Shown here piece after piece: positions 53,959-62,230 of a stretch of DNA of 64,000 nucleotides; position 1 is the stretch's first letter; the number at the start of each line of letters is the position of its first letter. The notes beneath the pieces were generated by a model, which was given only the letters and a program-made list of their open reading frames with translations, did no database searches and was not told the DNA's origin. The stretch is taken from NCBI RefSeq assembly GCF_024124545.1, contig NZ_JAMXSF010000010.1, positions 1 through 64,000 on the forward strand. The letters run 5' to 3'. The DNA is from Pseudoalteromonas sp. XMcav2-N (lineage in GTDB: Bacteria; Pseudomonadota; Gammaproteobacteria; Enterobacterales; Alteromonadaceae). The translations under genes were made by a program, and so were the position numbers.

Positions 53959-54138
53959 ATGAAGTTAAGTTTAAATAAAAAGAAATTCAAAAACTTATCT
54001 AGCAGTAAAAGCGTCGGTTTAGAACAAACACCTCAAGTTGCCGGTGGTGGTGATATCGCATTCCCGCCAACAAAAGTAAACAAAGGTTGCCCGTGGCACA
54101 CTTATGTTCAGGTATACACCTGTAACATGCCACTTTAA
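53959..54138 (+). CDS. GG-leader Cys-containing peptide precursor
   Basis: 59 aa from ATG 53959 with AAGGAG eight bases upstream. Leader MKLSLNKKKFKNLSSSKSVG...QTPQVAGG; core FPPTKVNKGCPWHTY...YTCNMPL, same pattern as the neighbouring gene with two Cys. A strong terminator follows. Each of these genes seems to be a separate transcription unit, as each has its own hairpin. Confidence 0.7.
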   Translation: MKLSLNKKKFKNLSSSKSVGLEQTPQVAGGGDIAFPPTKVNKGCPWHTYVQVYTCNMPL

Positions 54139-54153
54139 ACACAGGCATCAGCG

Positions 54154-54174
54154 AAGGCACATCTTGTGTGCCTT
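54154..54174 (+). terminator. Terminator of the 53959 peptide gene
   Basis: AAGGCACA (54154-54161), five-base loop, TGTGCCTT (54167-54174), then TTG. The stem is perfect. Confidence 0.75.
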
Positions 54175-54410
54175 TTGACAAGTTTAACTCCCACTCTATT
54201 GCACAACCCCTAGATCTAACTTTGGCTTTTTCCGTGTAGCAGACCATCATGTTTTAGTTGACCTGGATAGCCTCGACCTGATTCTACCTCTCTGGACTAA
54301 CTCATATACTTAACATCAGCTTAAACAAGCCAAAATAATATACAATATATTGTTGACAAAAATACTTGATGGGGTTAATTTTTAATCACCACTTATCAAG
54401 GACTCGTAAT

Positions 54411-54614
54411 ATGAAACTAAAACTACAGAAAACTAAGATAAAGAACCTTTCTTCAACGCAATCAGTGGATCACAAGGCTACTCCCATGATCGCAGGTGGC
54501 GGCCCCCGCCCTACCACAGATATTGAAACTCGCTTTGACAGAGGCTGCCCATTTTTTACTGACTGGTATGCAAATACCTGTGGGATGGGATGGACTTGTC
54601 GGGGTGTAAACTAG
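54411..54614 (+). CDS. GG-leader Cys-rich peptide precursor
   Basis: 67 aa from ATG 54411, with AAGGAC upstream. Leader MKLKLQKTKIKNLSSTQS...ATPMIAGGG. The core is longer, with three Cys: FDRGCPFFTDWYANTCGM then TCRGVN, and keeps the GCP-aromatic-NTC pattern. A terminator with stem AAGCGTC/GGCGCTT (54640-54658) follows. Confidence 0.7.
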   Translation: MKLKLQKTKIKNLSSTQSVDHKATPMIAGGGPRPTTDIETRFDRGCPFFTDWYANTCGMGWTCRGVN

Positions 54615-54639
54615 TTAATCATTACTTTCTTTATAATCT

Positions 54640-54661
54640 AAGCGTCGTCCAGGCGCTTTTT
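54640..54661 (+). terminator. Terminator of the 54411 peptide gene
   Basis: AAGCGTC, five-base loop, GGCGCTTTTT (one G-U pair). It sits 26 bp after the stop codon. The remaining 54662-54922 holds no recognisable gene. Confidence 0.65.
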
Positions 54662-54922
54662 ATGTTGTAAAGCCCCTTTACAACCACTTTGCCACGCACA
54701 TTTTTATTTGAAAAAATACGCTTTAACTTCCCGATAAATACGCAGCTTTATTACGGCGTAAATAAACTCACTAATTCGCCATGCGCAACCTATCCCTGTC
54801 TCTGGTGTGATATATCAATCTGGCAGAAGTAAAAACGCGGGCTGGAGCTGAACTGTCGTTCAGTATGCAGAAGTAAAGAACAAATGAGTAGAAGTGACCA
54901 ATGTTGTAGCAGACCCCAAAAC

Positions 54923-54952
54923 TAAAAACGCCTCGTCAAACTGACAAGGCGC
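54923..54952 (-). terminator. Terminator of the 54998 peptide gene
   Basis: On the minus strand: GCGCCTTGTCA, loop GTT, TGACGAGGCG, then TTTTT. It is a long near-perfect stem with one mismatch. Confidence 0.8.
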
Positions 54953-54997
54953 TTTACGCATCAAGGCACAGTTATAACTGCGCCAGACTATTGATTA

Positions 54998-55198
54998 TTA
55001 ACGAGGTACGTCGTTACAACCGTCACCCAGACCACAAGAGTACTGCCAGTCAAAAGAGTGACGATCGCAGCCTTCAAGGTAACGTGTAGGTGTATTATCA
55101 ATGATACCGCCACCAGCAACTGCTGGGGTTGCATTCATTTGCAGCTTAGAGCTTTGTGATAAGTTTTTCATTTTTGATTTTTTTAATGTCAATTTCAT
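54998..55198 (-). CDS. GG-leader Cys-rich peptide precursor
   Basis: 66 aa on the minus strand, opposite to the three upstream precursors. ATG 55198, with AAGGAAATTAAG upstream. Leader MKLTLKKSKMKNLSQSSK...ATPAVAGGG; core TPTRYLEGCDRHSFDWQYSCGL then DGCNDVPR (three Cys), the same PTR-x-GC-aromatic-C pattern. It ends at its own terminator and lies just upstream of the SPFH/exporter operon, transcribed in the same direction. Its exporter is not proven to be that one. Confidence 0.7.
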   Translation of the reverse strand: MKLTLKKSKMKNLSQSSKLQMNATPAVAGGGIIDNTPTRYLEGCDRHSFDWQYSCGLGDGCNDVPR

Positions 55199-55429
55199 TT
55201 TCTTAATTTCCTTTTATTGACGAGCTTGTCAGTAAGCTCAGAAACAAAGTAACGTAACCCTCATTGCCCGTCAACATCAAAACACTCTAATTTAATGTAA
55301 CAAAATTTTATAAACATTTGTTTTTTAATCAATATTGTTCATTTAGTTGATGGAGAATCACTCAACTTCGTTGTTGCCCCAATGCATTGTGATAATGCTC
55401 TGTGTACAGATTAAACTCTGACACTGATG

Positions 55430-56587
55430 TTATTTATGCATTGGCTCACCCGATTTTGCCGAGCTCATATGGTGCGAACTCATCGGCTCCCCGGGCTTAA
55501 TGATACTTTTTGTGTGTTCGCTCTGGGGCAATGATGTCTCCCCAGCCGTCACTAATGTCGACGTATCTTGTCCCAACGTCGGGGCTGGCCCACTTAGGCT
55601 GCTTTCGGTATTAAGGATCAAGGGTAAACCATCTTTTCCGCTGCCAATAACCACAACTTTACTGTTGTTTGACTTCGCCAATTCAATCGTGGCTTCAATG
55701 CCTCGCCACCTCAGGTAAGTTTCAGAAATACCACCAGCAACCGTTTCCTGAAAGTCTGCGATCCCCTGCGCTTCGGTTTTCTTTCTCAGCGCTTCTTTCT
55801 TCGCAACTTCCAGACGCATCGCATATTCTTCGTTCAGATAGCTTTGGTTAACTTTAGAGATGATGGCTTCATGCACTTTATCCGGCACATCCACTCGTTT
55901 TATCAGCATATCGTCCAGGTTGACTAAAGTATGGCCGTCTTTGAGTTTTCCGCTCTGTTCTAAAATGGTTTCTTCCTGAAGATGCAGTTCGTGTAATACT
56001 TCCTGAAGTAGCTCTTTTTGTACTTGGATCCGCTGATGACTGTACACTTGCTCAGCACGATAACGTGAAACTATCATACGTACTGCTGATGCCACTTCAG
56101 GCAAGACCATTTCTTCAAGATATTTTGGCCCCACAAGTTGATGCAGATAGGGAACATGGTTGATAACAGGCCGATACCTCACGGTGACATTTAATGTGAT
56201 CCTCAACCCTTCATTGGTTATCGCATCAATGTTCTCGTGTGCGGTCTGAAATCGCCCGTTATAGATAATCAACTTGTCCCAGGGCATGACGAGCACGGTA
56301 CCTTCACTAAAGTGCTGATCAAGATAAGTACCTCCACCGAAGCGTTTCCACAATACAGCAACCTCACCCGAATCTACCCTAACAAAAATGAAAGGCACTA
56401 GTGCCACAATTAAGAACAAGCAGATCAGTAAAGTCAGGCCGGCTCTGAAACGCCAGGATAATATACGTTTACGCCAGCTGGGTTTGTAGCGCCTGAGGCC
56501 TCGCATTACCAGGCTGGCGATCAGGATCAGCAGGCAAATACCCGCCAGTGCCATCAACATCAAATCGGGCGGTAAGATTATATTCAT
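55430..56587 (-). CDS. SPFH/prohibitin-domain membrane protein
   Basis: 385 aa. Two N-terminal hydrophobic segments (LMLMALAGICLLILIASLVM; AGLTLLICLFLIVALVPFIF) anchor it; then an SPFH domain (about 70-280): VDSGEVAVLWKRFGGGTY, TNEGLRITLNVTVRYRP and a coiled coil (LEVAKKEALRKKTEAQG). The C-terminal tail is Ser/Pro/His-rich and low-complexity. Flotillin/HflK-like proteins scaffold membrane domains. It overlaps the exporter gene by 4 bp (ATGA), which is unusual and implies a partner role for the cyclic-peptide exporter. Confidence 0.85.
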   Translation of the reverse strand: MNIILPPDLMLMALAGICLLILIASLVMRGLRRYKPSWRKRILSWRFRAGLTLLICLFLIVALVPFIFVRVDSGEVAVLWKRFGGGTYLDQHFSEGTVLVMPWDKLIIYNGRFQTAHENIDAITNEGLRITLNVTVRYRPVINHVPYLHQLVGPKYLEEMVLPEVASAVRMIVSRYRAEQVYSHQRIQVQKELLQEVLHELHLQEETILEQSGKLKDGHTLVNLDDMLIKRVDVPDKVHEAIISKVNQSYLNEEYAMRLEVAKKEALRKKTEAQGIADFQETVAGGISETYLRWRGIEATIELAKSNNSKVVVIGSGKDGLPLILNTESSLSGPAPTLGQDTSTLVTAGETSLPQSEHTKSIIKPGEPMSSHHMSSAKSGEPMHK

Positions 56588-58245
56588 GACGGCACTCCAT
56601 CAGTGTTTACTTCATGATGTTCCATTAGTTGTCCTTCTACCATCTTCAAATGTACGTCCGCCAGATGGAAATAGGCGTCGTCATGCGTAATTGCTATTAC
56701 CGTATTGCCCCGAGCCTTTAATCTGGGCAGCACTTGTTCGTAGAATTTCTTTCTGAATATCGGGTCCTGATCCGCCGCCCACTCATCAAAAATATAGATG
56801 GGCCGGTTTTCCAATATGGTGCTCAGTAACGCCAGGCGTTTTCTTTGCCCGGAAGAAAGCTCTATGGTACTAAACTCACCGTCCACAACACTGACCTTGG
56901 TGTTCATTTCTAAAAAGGCCAGCCACTCGTCAATTTCCTCCTGAGAGGTTGCGCGAATACCATATAGTTGTTTGAACAGGTGAAAATCCGCAAACACCGA
57001 TGTGAATATGCTGCGGAAACTTGCTCGTTCAGCGTCGCTGATTGCCTGTCCATCAAGGAATATCTGCCCGGCCTGAAGTTCATATAAACCGGTCAGCATA
57101 CGAATAAATGTGGTTTTACCGCTACCGTTTCCGCCAGTAATAAAGGTGATTTGACCCTTCTTCACCGTCAAATCAACAGGCCCAACAAAGAAGGGTCTGT
57201 CACCAGGCTTGCGGTTGTGCTGATAATAAGCGCCTTCCAGGCGCAGTTCATCGAAACTGTCAATTTGGGTTACCTGATGATTGCGTCGTGCTACGGATTC
57301 AGCCTGCTCCTGCTTGAGGTCGGCCTCGAGCGCCAGTACGTTTTGTGCCGCCTCCGTTGCTGTGGTGAAGATTGGAATACCGCCCACAATACTGGTGATC
57401 GGGCCGATTAAAAACAGCGATGCGGTGGTGACTTTTATCACCACTTCCGGATACACATCGGATAACACGGGAACAAAGAACACCATCGCACCGGTCGCGG
57501 CAAAAAAAGTAATTTGTGATAGCACAAAGTCGGTAGCAAATAAGGTTTTGGTGACGGTTTGAGCGCGTCGGGCTTTGCCCGAGGACATAGCAAACTCATG
57601 CTCCAGATCTTCTGCTCTTGGTGTGCTCAGTTTTACTTCCTTAAAACCGTCAAGCAGGTCTGACAGGCGCTGAATAAGCTGGTTTTCACTCTGAAACGCT
57701 TGTTGCATGTTGCGCTGGATCTCATCAGATCTGAAACGGTGAATAAAACCGCCCATGGTAATCAGTACGCCAAGTACCAGGAATGCTGCAACTGAATGAT
57801 AAGCAATATATAAAGATGTAAAAAACACCAAGCTTATTGACTGGCCGATGATCACAAACAGCTGCGCAGAGTGAGAAATGGTCTGCAATTCTTTACTCAG
57901 GGTGTTAAAAATACGTTCTTTACCAATTTTCTCCAGAGTTGATAGCTCGGTATGCCTTACAGATTCAAATAGCTCGACCCGCAACTTGTCGATGGCTTTT
58001 TCTACCATTTTTGCAGCTTTGGTCATAACTCTTTGTTGCGTCAAACCGTAGATCAAGACTGTCAGCGTGAACAGGATCAGGTAGTAAAAGATAAAGTTTT
58101 CTTTGTGGATATCAGAAATATTTTCTGCCACGTTGTTGATGAGAGCAAGCACCAGTGCATTCGCCAGGCCAGAGATACAACCGAGTAATACAAAGGTCCT
58201 TTTCTTAATTTTAATGTTTCGACTTATTAAATCGTATAATACCAT
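56584..58245 (-). CDS. Cyclic peptide/lipopeptide export ABC transporter (SyrD/PvdE type)
   Basis: 553 aa fused TMD-NBD half-transporter. About six TM helices (1-300), then NBD: Walker A TGGNGSGKTTFIR (about 370), signature LSSGQRKRLAL, and the family-specific Walker B region FDEWAADQDPIFRKKFYEQV ending ITHDDAYFHLAD. This WAADQDP form is typical of the YojI/SyrD/PvdE group, which exports nonribosomal peptides across the inner membrane as a homodimer. Neighbours (TE domain, SyrP-like hydroxylase) fit export of a nonribosomal peptide. Overlaps the SPFH gene by 4 bp. Confidence 0.92.
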   Translation of the reverse strand: MVLYDLISRNIKIKKRTFVLLGCISGLANALVLALINNVAENISDIHKENFIFYYLILFTLTVLIYGLTQQRVMTKAAKMVEKAIDKLRVELFESVRHTELSTLEKIGKERIFNTLSKELQTISHSAQLFVIIGQSISLVFFTSLYIAYHSVAAFLVLGVLITMGGFIHRFRSDEIQRNMQQAFQSENQLIQRLSDLLDGFKEVKLSTPRAEDLEHEFAMSSGKARRAQTVTKTLFATDFVLSQITFFAATGAMVFFVPVLSDVYPEVVIKVTTASLFLIGPITSIVGGIPIFTTATEAAQNVLALEADLKQEQAESVARRNHQVTQIDSFDELRLEGAYYQHNRKPGDRPFFVGPVDLTVKKGQITFITGGNGSGKTTFIRMLTGLYELQAGQIFLDGQAISDAERASFRSIFTSVFADFHLFKQLYGIRATSQEEIDEWLAFLEMNTKVSVVDGEFSTIELSSGQRKRLALLSTILENRPIYIFDEWAADQDPIFRKKFYEQVLPRLKARGNTVIAITHDDAYFHLADVHLKMVEGQLMEHHEVNTDGVPS

Positions 58246-58435
58246 TTTTATTGTCTTTTCATTGTGTTACCAATGGCCTGAAAGTCCGCCATTGGTCAGA
58301 ATACTGAGCGCTACGACGCAGCAAAAACTGCAATCCTTGTTATCTTATCTTGAGGATCTGCTTCCTCTGTTTTTTAGCTTGCCTGTTTTTCAATCACAAT
58401 CAAGCAATGACTGCTGGCAATGCGATCGTTTTCTA

Positions 58436-58615
58436 CTATTCTTCCTCTACTTCTTTCGGTTCTGCCAGGCGTGATTGCGCCAGTAGCAGCACTAACAAAC
58501 TGACTAAAGGCGTAAAGAACAGGCCAATTAAAAAGAATCCCACCGGACCTGCAAACGTGTTACGTCCCCAGTAGCCCGAAAGTACACACAACACCAGATA
58601 CAAAGTAACTAACAT
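58436..58615 (-). CDS. Small two-helix membrane protein
   Basis: 59 aa, ATG 58615 with a GGAG element upstream (AGGAGCGAAAA). Two hydrophobic helices (LVTLYLVLCVLSGYW; VGFFLIGLFFTPLVSLLVLLLA) separated by RNTFAGP, and an acidic tail EPKEVEEE. No family recognised. It lies between the DUF697-like gene and the exporter in the same direction and could be a small accessory subunit of the exporter or membrane assembly. Confidence 0.6.
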   Translation of the reverse strand: MLVTLYLVLCVLSGYWGRNTFAGPVGFFLIGLFFTPLVSLLVLLLAQSRLAEPKEVEEE

Positions 58616-58708
58616 TTTTCGCTCCTATGAACTGCTTTACAGTTCGATTTAACAAACGAAAATAAACCAACAGTAAACTGCTGGTTTATTTAAGATTTAG
58701 CGTCTCAA

Positions 58709-59269
58709 CTACACTGCAGCTTGATTCTCTTGAGTGCTGTTGCCTTTATCTTTACGATACTTTGCTGCAATTTCAGAGATATCTCCCTTAATACTTGCCA
58801 GATTCAGATCTAGCAAAGTACCGCCATTTTCAAAGTGTCGAATAAATGTGGAGCCGACTGCATTTGTAGAAGCAGCAGATACCACAGGCATAAATGCGAT
58901 TGCGCTAAGCGTGCCAATGATTGGTACTGACTTTAAGAAACTACTCAGTCCAGCACCGCCCAAAGATTGTGGGAATGAGCCGCCAATCACCGCACTAACC
59001 GTTCCGCGGATTTTATTGTCGCTGTATGACTGGCCGTAAACCTTGGCGATCTCACTGATCATCTTGATTTGCACCCCAGTTAACGCCACCAAATCAATCG
59101 CAGGTACTGGAATAAGACCGGTACCGAAAGACCATTTGGTGTACTTATCGACAATAATGCGCGCTACGGCTTCGCGATTCTCAGCTTCAACACTGACTGT
59201 ATCCTGCTTTGCAGCAGCTTCAGCAGCAGTTGTTGCCTTGTCATCCTTCGCTGTTTTTGTCGCTGTCAT
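58709..59269 (-). CDS. DUF697-like membrane-associated protein
   Basis: 186 aa. After a Lys/Ala-rich N terminus comes the DUF697 core (about 40-140): VDKYTKWSFGTGLIPVPAIDLVALTGVQIKMI and VSAVIGGSFPQSLGGAGL, with hydrophobic helices (PIIGTLSAIAFMPVVSAAS) suggesting membrane insertion. DUF697 proteins (YcjF-like) are often linked to GTPases or envelope stress; the role here is unknown. It is in the same direction as the exporter genes and separated from the upstream serine hydrolase gene by repeat cluster D. Confidence 0.75.
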   Translation of the reverse strand: MTATKTAKDDKATTAAEAAAKQDTVSVEAENREAVARIIVDKYTKWSFGTGLIPVPAIDLVALTGVQIKMISEIAKVYGQSYSDNKIRGTVSAVIGGSFPQSLGGAGLSSFLKSVPIIGTLSAIAFMPVVSAASTNAVGSTFIRHFENGGTLLDLNLASIKGDISEIAAKYRKDKGNSTQENQAAV

Positions 59270-59519
59270 GTTTTTTCCTCTATGATTGGAATTGTACCAA
59301 CGTCGTTTAAAACTCAGTTGGCATAAACAGTTGTTAAACCCACCAAGTCAGGTAAAGCCTAGACCCTAACTTGCCCTTTTTCACTTTCCATGTCCTAAAA
59401 CACAGCAAGTAAATGCTTAAAAATACAGTGGATAAGCCGTTACAATGCCTAAACTCACCGCGAGTATATTTTTTATTTCTACCAGGCTCGTTGCTGCTAA
59501 ATGACGCAATGCCCAAACA

Positions 59520-60715
59520 CACCAGCATCAGAGCCCGTCATCCTGATTTTGGGCACACGCCTATACTCCAACCCCGTCATCCCGGCCAACGAGCCGGGAA
59601 CCATAAATTCTTCACTCGTACCGCCATCTACCCAACAACCGTGTTGTCTGTGAGTAGATCCCGCATCAAGTGCGGGATGACAACGCAGTTGTTGTTTACA
59701 CTCCAAACCCCGTCATCCCGGCCAACGAGCCGGGAACCATAAATTCTTCACTCGTACCGCTAACTACCCAACAACCGTGTTGTCTGTGAGTAGATCCCGC
59801 ATCAAGTGCGGGATGACAACGCAGTTGTTGCTAATAGCCCTAAATCCGTCATCCCGGCCAACGAGCCGGGAACCATAAATTCTTCACTCGTACCGCCATC
59901 TACCCAACAACCGTGTTGTTTGTCGGTAGATCCCACATCAAGTGCGGGATGACAACGGAGCTGTTGCTAATAGCCCTAAATCCGTCATCCCGGCCAACGA
60001 GCCGGGAACCATAAATTCTTCACTGGTACCGCTAACTACCCAACAACCGTGTTGTCTGTGAGTAGATCCCGCATCAAGTGCGGGATGACAACGCAGTTGT
60101 TGTTTACACTCCAAACCCCGTCATCCCGGCCAACGAGCCGGGAACCATTCATTCTTGACTGGTACCGCTAACTACCCAACAACCGTGTTGTCTGTGAGTA
60201 GATCCCGCATCAAGTGCGGGATGACAACGCAGTTGTTGTTTACACTCCAACCCCATCATCCCGGCCAACGAGCCGGGAACCACAAATTCTTCACTCGTAC
60301 CGCTAACTACCCAACAACCGTGTTGTCTGTGAGTAGATCCCGCATCAAGTGCGGGATGACAACGCAGTTGTTGTCGGATAGCAGTATGTCCCTACAAACC
60401 AGCATCAGAGCCCGTCATCCTGATTTTGGGCACACGCCTATACTCCAACCCCGTCATCCCGGCCAACGAGCCGGGAACCACAAATTCTTCACTCGTACCG
60501 CTAACTACCCAACAACCGTGTTGTCTGTGAGTAGATCCCGCATCAAGTGCGGGATGACAACGCAGTTGTTGTTTACACTCCAAACCCCGTCATCCCGGCC
60601 AACGAGCCGGGGACCACAAATTCTTCACTCGTACCGCTAACTATCCAACAACCGTGTTGTCTGTGTGTAGCTCCCGCATCAAGTGCGGGATGACAACGCA
60701 GTTGTTGAAGGGTGA
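59520..60715. repeat. REP-like repeat cluster D inside the peptide-biosynthesis operon
   Basis: Eight left arms (about 59576, 59712, 59848, 59983, 60120, 60255, 60453, 60589) spaced about 136 bp, each followed by a shared spacer (TTCTTCACTCGTACCGC, CAACCGTGTTGTCTGTGAG) and a right arm. The flank ACCAGCATCAGAGCCCGTCA (59521) recurs at 60399, so the block was enlarged by duplication including flanking DNA. Reading frames inside are artefacts of the repeats. Confidence 0.9.
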
Positions 60716-60789
60716 CAAAGGTGTTGTTACGGGCTGGCTGGTTTGCCACCCCAGCCTTGAACCGATAAACACCTGTGTTGCCCGCACTT

Positions 60790-62157
60790 TTACGCTTCAT
60801 CCAATACTGTCTGACATGCCTCGGTGCGGTGCTTGTCGCTATAGAAAATAATGTTGCGAATTTCTTCTGCGATACAGTCCGACTCAGTGCCGGTTTTCAC
60901 ATAGTTGCTGAACACCATCACGTTCTGATCCCGCTCCAGCAGGCGATTAAAGCTGGTCACCCATGAGTAAGGGTAACTGCCCGAATATTGTAAAAATTTC
61001 TCGTACTTTCTGAGGTTTGTTTCGCTGGGGTCATCGGGACAGTCTGCGACTTTGCCGTACTGATTGGGGTCGATATAGGTGACAAACCAACCATATCCGT
61101 AGTATTCACACGAGCTTGAGCTGCCAGTATTTGAATAAGGCGCGAATGCTGCCAACTTCTGCGCTTCATTAAGGATTTTGTTGGTATATAAACCCTGATC
61201 CCACTTGTGCATATCTTCAACGGTGGAGTACATATCACCGGCCGAGTACAGCACCAAAGGGTTACTGTATGGATTAACCAGGATATCCTGATAGGGTGCC
61301 GGGCCACCGGTTGCTGGCGGACGGCCGTTGGCCAGTGGCAGGTATTGGTTGTCTTTGTAGATATAACCTGTTGTCATATCAGAATAAATGCCAATGGCAC
61401 TAAACGAGCCACTGTCACTCATATCCAGCGGATCCAGGATCTGTTCTTTTAGGATGTTGCTGAACCAGAAACTGCGGTCGATATCCCCTTGTGTACCCGC
61501 TGCTAGCTGCTCAATGATGTTGCCAACCAGATAGTAGTTACAGTTACTGTATTCGTATTTGCTTCCCTGGGTAAAAGAAGGCTGGCCCCCTTGCTCATCA
61601 CATGTACAAAAGCGGTTACCAAACCCTTCCGGACCATTCAGGTTGAGCGTTTCGTCATACAAGTAAGGACGCCAGCCCCAGTTGTTATACACTTCTTCGT
61701 TGTCACTGTAGTTAGGGATCCCCGACGACATCGCCAGCAAATTATGCAAGGTTACGTCTGCGCACTGGTTTTTAGGATACCAAGGCAGATAGTCACCAAC
61801 AGTTTCGACTCTGAGGTCCTTACCCTCTAACATGCGCATCAGGATAGCAGCAGCAAATGCTTTGGTATTTGAACCAATGCGGTACTTAGACTTAACCGTG
61901 TTGTCCACGTTGTATTGCATGTTTTGCGGGCCACAGTGGTACTCATAAACCACTTTGTCTACGGAAGTAATATAGATAGTCCCGAAAAACACCATAGCGT
62001 CGCAATACTGTTTAACGGATACATCGATCATTTCCAGTTGCGATGCCGTGATAGTTGTGTCTTTTGCCGAACTTTTGTTTTGCAGACACGATGCCAGGAT
62101 CAGGCTGATCAAACACATCACCATGATCTTGAGTCTTGAAGGGTATAACCAGTTCAT
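60790..62157 (-). CDS. Lipoprotein serine hydrolase (class C beta-lactamase / D-peptidase fold)
   Basis: 455 aa. Residues 1-24 form a lipoprotein signal with lipobox LASC (Cys24). SNTK (96-99, in IGSNTKAFAAA) is the S-x-x-K catalytic motif, and YSN in YEYSNCNYYLVG (about 217) fits the Y-x-N motif; a third-motif candidate is the GYGW region. Ten or so additional Cys are unusual and suggest disulfides. In NRPS clusters, similar envelope peptidases (ClbP type) remove an N-acyl prodrug cap; by context this one may process the exported peptide. Inference only. It lies 73 bp downstream of the SyrP-like gene. Confidence 0.75.
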   Translation of the reverse strand: MNWLYPSRLKIMVMCLISLILASCLQNKSSAKDTTITASQLEMIDVSVKQYCDAMVFFGTIYITSVDKVVYEYHCGPQNMQYNVDNTVKSKYRIGSNTKAFAAAILMRMLEGKDLRVETVGDYLPWYPKNQCADVTLHNLLAMSSGIPNYSDNEEVYNNWGWRPYLYDETLNLNGPEGFGNRFCTCDEQGGQPSFTQGSKYEYSNCNYYLVGNIIEQLAAGTQGDIDRSFWFSNILKEQILDPLDMSDSGSFSAIGIYSDMTTGYIYKDNQYLPLANGRPPATGGPAPYQDILVNPYSNPLVLYSAGDMYSTVEDMHKWDQGLYTNKILNEAQKLAAFAPYSNTGSSSSCEYYGYGWFVTYIDPNQYGKVADCPDDPSETNLRKYEKFLQYSGSYPYSWVTSFNRLLERDQNVMVFSNYVKTGTESDCIAEEIRNIIFYSDKHRTEACQTVLDEA

Positions 62158-62230
62158 TGTATGGATTCCTCAATTTTGACCACTTTGTTTGCCAACCACA
62201 TCACCACTAACAAACCCCAATTGGCGCTCA

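Noticed and set aside
56584-58245. Bacteriocin exporter with C39 peptidase for the GG-leader peptides
   Set aside because: The protein lacks an N-terminal C39 peptidase domain and has the SyrD/PvdE-specific Walker B region; it fits nonribosomal peptide export better.
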